Part shown: piece after piece, positions 41,678-50,600 of the stretch | How the letters are laid out: every line of letters starts with the position of its first letter | Position numbering within the stretch: position 1 is the stretch's first letter | Assembly: GCA_905116865.2 (NCBI GenBank) | Contig: CAJHNH020000700.1 | Location: forward strand, 132,501 to 196,500 | Direction: 5' to 3' | From: Candidula unifasciata | Lineage: Eukaryota > Mollusca > Gastropoda > Stylommatophora > Geomitridae | DNA length: 64,000 nucleotides | Translations under genes and position numbers: made by a program | Notes under the pieces: model-generated | What the model was told of the DNA's origin: nothing | The model's database searches: none | The model's input: only the letters and a program-made list of their open reading frames with translations

Positions 41678-44600
41678 AATATTTAACTCCTAAACCCCCC
41701 CCACCCCCCAATCCCCTTTGTTTCTTCAAGGATTGAAGCCTAAAAGATTGGTGACTCAAACAGCAAAATTCTCGATAAGAATCTAATAGGAGAAAATCCC
41801 AGACACTCCCTTCTTTTCTTTACTCGCCCTTCCACCCCTGTCAGGTGTCGCAAGAGAAATAAAAGTTCCGCTTCTTGCTCTTCTTACCGTGCCACAGGTC
41901 ATGGGACAGTCCAATATTTCAGGAGATAGATAGTTTTGTAATTTGGCATTCCATTTGCTGTGCATTTTCAGTTCTGTGTGCTTCTGTTTAGTGTTCGAGG
42001 CAGTTTTTTACTCTGCATTTTTATTGTGTGTTATGGACTTTGTGCAACTGGAAGATGACATTTTTGTGGGTTTTATTTTAGTTGTTGCTGGGGAGGATGC
42101 AGTTTTGCAGTTTGTTTGTTTGAAACTCTATGTGCAATCTGGAGGATGACGTTTTTGTGGGTTTTTTTTAGTTGTTGCTGGGGAGAAGGATGCAGTTTTG
42201 CAATTTGTTTGTTTGAAACTCTATGTGCAATCGGCAGGATGCCGTGCCAATTGTGGTATTTTGGAGGTGGCCCTAAAAAAGGCCAATCATTTGTGGAATT
42301 TTACACGTTAGATTCAGCGTGTCAGTTTGTAATATTGGTAATTAAAGTCTCCTGGGACTTCAGGTATAACATGGACATTGCGTATATTAAAGGCTGCAGA
42401 CAGTCGTGGGACCTAGCCTGCATACAGCCGTGGGACCAAGCCTGCATATAGCCGCGAGACCTAGCCTGAAAACAATTATGGGACCTCAGCTGCATACAAT
42501 CATAGGATGTAGGCTGCATACAGTCGTGGGACCTAGTCTGCATACAGCCGTGGGACCTCAGCTGCATACAGTTGTGGGACCTAGTCTGCATACAGCCGTG
42601 GGACCTCAGCTGCATACAGTCGTGGGACCTAGTCTGCATACAGCCGTGGGACCTCAGCTGCATACAGTCGTGGGACCTAGTCTGCATACAGCCGTGGGAC
42701 CTCAGCTGCATACAGTCGTGGGACCTAGTCTGCATACAGCCGTGGGACCTCAGCTGCATATAGTTGTGGGACCTAGGCTGCATACAGCCGTGGGACCTCA
42801 GCTGCATACAGTCGTGGGACCTAGTCTGCATACAGCCGTGGGACCTCAGCTGCATACAGCCGTGGGACCTCAGCTGCATATAGTTGTGGGACCTAGGCTG
42901 CATACACTCATGGGATCTAGACTGCACTCTCTCGTGGGACGTAGGTGGGTTGGGGTTAGGGCCAGTTCTAAATGTTCTGGGGTCATTAAAAGCGCTCACA
43001 TCATGAAATACAGAACAAAGATATCGCAGGCAGCTGACAACAATGGATAAAAGGCAACGTAATTCTAGATGTATACTGCTGATTTCACAAACTGGCAATT
43101 AGAACAATTTTACACGTTAGTAATTCTGGAGAGATGTCCTAACGCGGCAGCTGGTGCTAATTCAAGGAAATTCATGGCAATGATTGCTAATTCAAGGAAA
43201 TTCATGGTGATTGAAAACACACCACCAGAGAGACGCAGCATGAAATAGCTGGGGTTTCCTACAATTACGAAGTAACAACTATTTAAAGATTACTGAAACT
43301 GCATGTGTTCGTTCAAAAAGTACAGATATAGCAGCCTGGCACCATATACCAACTGCCCTTTTAAAGGAAAGCACAATGGATAGCAACACTGGCACTTTAG
43401 TTTGTCTGGCAGATAGGGTTAAGTAAAGTTAAGCACCATTTTCCACACCATAAGGGGTTCTGGGTATACCGTGCTACACCTATATTTTACAGACTAATCG
43501 GCACTCAGTGGGTGATGTGGCCAAAATCATGCTGGCTGCCTTTACTTCCCAAGACTTTAACTCTTTGAGTCCCAGGGGGTTTAGCATAAGAGGCCCAAAG
43601 GGTGGTCAAAAGAGAAGTAAAATCAGCGCATCTTGCCATCATTGGGATTCGGTGTAGGACACTATGAACATATGATGCGTTCCTTTGTTACAGAAAGAGT
43701 TAACGGGTACCTATTTAAGGCTGAGTCACCTGGGAGTCAAATTCATTTTTTTTTAAACTCCATATGTTCAGATTTGAGCTCATGACCTTCAGCAAGCATA
43801 AAACCACTATGCTACACCAAGGCAGCTACCCGATGCGGTTAACCAACTTAAAATAATTTACCTGTCATTCTGATTCAAACCGTCTCCATTAACTGCTAGG
43901 TGCTGAGGCACTGCTGCCACCCTTGTAGTACCACTGCTTCCAGAAATATGACCCAAAGCTTCTGTATGTCCATTGACCACTGAGGAACCTGAAATGGTCA
44001 CCTCAGAGGCATTCTTACTCTTGAGCTCACTGAGCATTTTATTCTTGTGTGTCTCTAAAGAAGATGTGGAAGAAAATGATGATCGTTTTCCTGTGTCTTC
44101 TTCTTTCTTCTCTTGCCTACTGGAGGTAGAAATGATCGTTGCATGACTTCCTTGGATAGCTATAACTGATTTCATTGCGTTCTCAGTCTCAGAACTGCGA
44201 CCTGAATCAGAAACAGTAACACCTCCAATGACTGGTTTGTTACTGTTGCTTTCCAGTTCTGGCTTTCTGGGAGAATCCATCTGACCAGATATGGAGAACT
44301 GACTCAATGGACTGTACTCTCGCTCACTGTTGAAACAAATCTCTCCGTTATCAGGACAAATGTGTGTACCATTAACTTGGTTGTACTGGAACAGAGTTTT
44401 AGCCTTTGCAAAGGAAGATTTTGTGACTGTGTTAAAGTCTTGTTTGTATGGAGTTGAGTAGTACTGGAACTTGTTGAATTCCTTCACTGCTTCTCTGACA
44501 CTTTTTATGGAATATGAACTGTCATAATTCTCATTGCTGTTGTTGTTCGATAACTTGTTCTGTGTGACCGGCGAGTTTGCTGAAAAGCTACCCTGTCCTG

Positions 44601-47600
44601 GATCTTTCTTATGAGTCAGAGTTGAATGAGATAGGGGTGGTGAAGAAGGTCGATGGGGATAATGCTGTTGGTTATGATGATGCAGTTCAGATACCCCTTT
44701 CTGATTAAAGTCTTCGAAAAATCTGGCAGTTTTCTGGCCAACGATCTTCCGGACTGGGACGGGCGATGATTCCTCTTGGGAGAAGGAAGAGCTGCTGGTG
44801 CTGTAGATGATGCTCTCCTGGGTGGAATTCAGGCTTCCATGACCTGGAACCACTGGGATGGTGACAGGTCTTGGTGTGGGAGGAACAAATATGGGTGTCT
44901 TGTGGACTTCTGCTGTAACTGGTGATGGAAAGTTAGGTTTGAATTATAAATGAAATTATGGAATGTTGGTATCAATTTGTGAAATTATACTCATGATAGA
45001 AAGTGAAACATGATTATCAGTGAAATTATAAACTAATGTGGACACTCCTATGCATCCCCAGTTTCCAATGCAGCAGTCATGCTTAGGTACCTGGTATTAG
45101 CCGCTCCCATGAGACACACATAATATCAGAATTATGGTCAATATGGTGGATAGGCAGGTTTAGCATTGTTGAATGTGGAAAGTTTTTGCTTTTGGCAATA
45201 GTTGGCTGTTGCATTTTCCTCCATATGTAGCCTGAAAGGATATAGTTCCGTCGCCCAGCGACTGGGCTGATGGCTTAGCGTAACCCTTTGAGCTGCAGAT
45301 TTTATTTGGAATGTTTTCCCACCGTGCCTAATGTGTTCTGTGTTGTGAAATGCAGATTTAGGAAATGGAGAGTGACCTGTTGCCACAGAACTTGTGGTGC
45401 CTTACGCACTTAATTGCATAAGCAGCCACTAACTAATCTGTTGTAACTTCTGCTTCCATGGATGATGATCTGCTTTTTTAGTGTAGGACTGCTTGTGCTC
45501 ACACTTCTGACTGCGGCCTCATGCACTTAATGTTTGTGTATGCTGCTGGATTTGCTAAGACTGCAGCCTGTGTCAATAATTTGTTTCCCCAAAAAGTGAC
45601 ATTGATAGACATTCTGTGTGGTTTTCATTGGCACAGGAATGGAGCAACTATTTGGAGCGAGACATTTGCTACGATGCTGGAACTGCAATTACATGATTAC
45701 ATGATGAAGAATAGAATGTGTGGTAGTTTCCAAATACAAATTACAACATGATCCATCTGTTTATTGCCTATATTAAAACTTTTGATGGTAGTGTAGGACG
45801 GGAAGAGGGGAAGGGAGAGGTATAAAAAGATACTATATTAACTTCTTCTTCTAAATTCACTCTTAAAAAGTGCTGTTAGCATGTTGTGGTTTATAGTTAG
45901 GCTGTGATATCTGCACCTTTTGGCACAACGTTTCAAAGTTCAGCAAACCTCCAAATAATCAACTTTTATGATTATTTGTTAGGTGGCAATGCGTCCTCAT
46001 TGAGCCCCCCCCACCCCTTTTCTGTTTTTTTTTAAACAATGAAGCCCCGAAACTGGCACAGGGAAGATTTTATAAAAGTATATTATTACAAATGTCTGAC
46101 ACTAATCAAGGCAAGTGGAAATATTACACCTGGCTCACCTGTATGCACAACACCTGCTTCCTGCTGCTCAAAGACTCCAAAATTGGATGCTGAAGAATCA
46201 ACTGAAAAATAGAGCATCAATTTCTAGGTATCAGATCTCTGATTAAAGCACTTCACAAACTAGTAAAAGTATAGATTTTAACTCCTCCTCCTCCTTCCAC
46301 TGCTACTGCATTCGGGCTTTTGGCACACCTTATTGTGGTTTACAGAAAGACTGATATCTGCAACTTTTGCCCCAACACATCCAATCTCAGCCCACAGTGG
46401 GCCCACAGACTCATACAGAAAAACAGAAAATTTCTATACACAACAGTGTTAAATACACAACATTTTGTGAATCTGCGTCAAATAGTAACACAGCCTAATC
46501 TTATCTGAGCTGTTTAAACTGATAACAACAGTTAATTCACAGCAAATGAAACTAATTCAACAGATTAAATATTAGCCACATCAAAATCTGCCAGCAGCCA
46601 CAGTGTACTACATACATGAGAACAATAGGCTACAAGGGAAGAAGCCAACTAAGGTAGAGATTTGTAGAGGGAGTAAAAGAAACACTACAAAAATACAATA
46701 TCACACTGAACAAGTTACGCATCTGAGAAAAGATAGGACACTATATCTAACTTCTCTCTGCAAAGCTTTATGGAATAAGCAGTAGGACAAAAGAAAGAAA
46801 GAAAACATATAACTGCAAGCCTATCAGGTGAACAGCTCCCTTGTGTGGATGTCAGAGCCCACTTTAGGGGAGAAATGGGAATAGATCCACTGCCCCTTTA
46901 ACAATCATTTCATAAAAGAGTTTGCTGAAACTGAATGTAGAAGGCTAAAGGCACAGTTATCACAGCCTAGCTATAAACCACAACACAAAACGCCCATTTA
47001 AGGATGAACAGGGAAACTGAATGTAATGAGCCTAAAAACACCTATATTAAGGCCTAGCTGTAAACCGCAACACAGTACCAACCATCCATTTAGTGGGAAT
47101 GCAGAAGAATAAGTCTGAGATTAATAGCTTATACTGTCCTGATATTATCTCATCAGTCGCTATCAGAATGAAATGACTCATCAAGTGCTAACTGATGTAT
47201 ACAAATACTTATGGATCAAATACTGATGCACCACTGAATGAAACAAATGCCTGAGGTAAATGATGAAGATAAAATTGGACAAATTCAAGAGGAGTGAAGA
47301 AACAAGAAAAATCTATCTATTCTATTGTTAATAGTTAAAAGACAGACTCACTATTGGGTAAATTGCTCATTATTGGCCGTGCCTGCGACGTCTAACAGCA
47401 TTAAGCAGAGAAAGATAACAGACAGATGAGACAGAAAAGATGGCACTTTACTAGACACATTCTGAGAAGTGACATTACAAAACAGGCAATGAACTGGCAA
47501 GGAGAAGGACTGAGGAACCAAGGACACCCACGGGAAAAGATCAGGTGAACAGCAAGGAGTGCAGCCAAAAGATTCTATCCATGAAATCCAAGTGACTGCA

Positions 47601-50600
47601 CAGGATAGATAGAATGTAAAGGAGAAATAGACTGTGATCCCTATGTGACATATAATGACACAATAGGACAACGAATGAATGAACTGTATGAAAGTGGACA
47701 CCTAGAAGAAATGTAATCATATGTATGAGACAGACTGGTATTCTACAGTAAAGCAATATTCTCTACAATATCATTAAGGTAATTATAAGGCTAAAGGGTA
47801 AAAAGGGCTATCATAGTATGTGCCAGGAAAAGTGGCATTCTGAAGTAAAGACATTCTCCACATATTATCGCTAAAACACTAACAGGATTAAAGGGCTAAA
47901 ATGGTATGTGACAGGAACACTGGCATTCAGACTAATGCCACATTCTCTAAATATCATCAAGGTACATGAGAAAAAAACAAACAAAAAAACAAAGAACAAA
48001 AAGGTAAAAGGGCTAAGATGGTCTGTACCACTGAATCTGGCATCATGAAGTAAAGCTACATTCTCTTCAGTTCACTAAACCTCAGAAATAGAATAAAAGG
48101 TAAACAGGCAAAGATCTAATTATTTATTAATAGCAAATAAATCAATAAGACCTAAATTTGTTGTGGCCAACTTTATGCTGCCAGTGTCAAACACTGACCT
48201 TTACTAAAACTGATGACCATAAAATTATACGCTGGAAACTGGCCTTCTTAAATAAGCCACATTCTCTAAATATCATCAAGGTACAATAGCGGAATGACAG
48301 GTAAATGGGCTAAGATGGTATGTACCCTGGGAACTAGCCTTCTTAAATAAGCCACATTCTCTAAATATCATCAAGGTACAATAGCGGAATGACAGGTAAA
48401 TGGGCTAAGATGGTATATACCATGGGAACTAGCCTTCTTAAATAAGCCACATTCTCTAAATATCATCAAGGTACAATAGCGGAATGACAGGTAAATGGGC
48501 TAAGATGGTATGTACCCTGGGAACTAGCCTTCTTAAATAAGCCACATTCCATACATACTATCAAGGTGCACTAGCAGAATGGGAGCCACAGCAGTGCAGT
48601 GGCTTAACACACTTCAATTAGTCTGAAGGTCTTAGGTTTAAATCTACACTGGGTGGATTTTGGTTCCAAGCTTGACCCAGTCTAAAAATGGTACCAGGAA
48701 ACGTCCAGGAAAGTAAAGGTGGCTGGAATGATGTTAACCACACTGCCTATTCTACTGAGTGCCGACTGGTCTATAGTAATATGTCTGGCATACAGTTTTT
48801 TTTTTTCCGGATGTGCGCAATGGTACACAGTACTGGCACCTTTTTTTAAAGCCAGAATTATGTTCAGTTTATGTTGAGCACCGGAATCTTTTTAAAAACC
48901 ATTTGTGGTGAGTACTTTTTTTTTCACCAAAAAAAAAAAAAAATTCAATTAGGTAAATGGAGGAAGAAAATAAGACCACTACACTAGAACACCCAAAAAG
49001 ACCTGTGAAAATGGAAAGAGATGCTCTAACCATACCCATACAACATGAGATATCTTGATATCAGTGTAGCACTACCTAGTTTGTTCGCTGGTCAAGCAGG
49101 GTGATCACTGTATTATTCTATGTATATAAGTTGCCCCTATGTATAAGACAACCCTGATTTTTTTTTTTATTAGCCTAAAAAATTAAGAAATAAAATGTTA
49201 AACAAATTCCATGTATAATTTTTAAACTGAAAAAAAAAAACAACAACAACAACAACTGGGAAAACATATCCTCTTAAAAATGGAAAAGTACGGTACTTAC
49301 TTACAGTAAATAACTACAGGAGCACAATCCAGAACACACATGAAAATCGACAGAGTATATTTAACAATACCTCTTCAACAAGACATCTAGAGGTGAATGT
49401 AAACACTAACTAGTTCATTCAGATATCATTCATTATCACAGCCTATTCTTCTTCCTGGTGATACCACTTGGTAAAGTTCACATGATATCAACTCTAAGTC
49501 TAGCAGTGGTTCTGAAAGTGTGTTCCTCGACAAAAGTACAGGGTGTCCCATGAGTCCCGTGCATAAAAAAAAAACCACAATTTGATGCACTCCTGAAGAA
49601 CATATATAAGCATTGCTGGGTTTATGCTTGTAATGGCTTAGGCCACAGTTTACATTTTCTATGTATGGACACACAAGGACACTATATTAAAACATCATGA
49701 AGGCAGATACAACATTCAACCTCTAAAGAAGTTATACATACTGCACCCATAACAACTACACCAGCCCGTGTAACCTGAAGTCCTCTGCAGGTAAGGTCGT
49801 GCAGACCAAGAAGATGGTGGAGAGATAATGTACAGGAAACAGTTATCTTTATTTCTCAGAGGCAGTTCTTGACACATTCCCTCCACGCAAAATGAAATCA
49901 CATGTGCTGGGCGCAGATATCATAGTCTAACTGTAAACCGCAACACAATGTACCAACAGTCCTTTTAAGGGCAAACAAAAAAAAGAAGGTCTGGTACCCT
50001 CTACGGCTGCCCTGGCATCAGAGTCAGCACTGTTTAAGAACCACTGGTCAACGGGGCTTCAGATAAGGATAATAAACCAGTACAGGCAATCCCACAGTGA
50101 TAATGAAGGACTTAATTTTTGATGATGCAGTTAGAAAAGGAAGTCCTGGAGATGCTGATCATCGAAGAAATTTCATGATAGAGCACTTGAGCATGTGCAT
50201 AATTCCCTGAAAGTACAAAGATAATCTGGTATGTGAGTTTCAAATGTGTCAGTGGATCTATTCTTGTTTCCCACACAGGGTATAAAAATGGTGAAAAACA
50301 ATACAGAAGAGCATACATACCTGACACCTCAGAGACTGTTCTTTTAAATGAAGGTCGCTCAGTCCTTTCAACTTCTGCAGACTTCTTCAAAAAACCATAA
50401 CCTGCAACACGCAGTGATTCCCTCCCATCTTCATGTATGGGAGGTGGGGGAGAGATGGGTGAGTCTACAGTGGATGGAGTGGAAGCAACAGAGCGGGAAT
50501 AAGCTGGTGGTGGAGGTAGTGGTGGGGAAGTGGGAGGCTGAGAGTTGCCGGTCCTGAAGTTAGAGTTCTGGCTGGTGACTCGGATGCCTTTTGATGACAA

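Noticed and set aside
42322..43098. 258- and 214-codon repetitive frames
   Set aside because: A 24-bp minisatellite with no stop keeps several frames open on both strands; there are no splice signals or domains.
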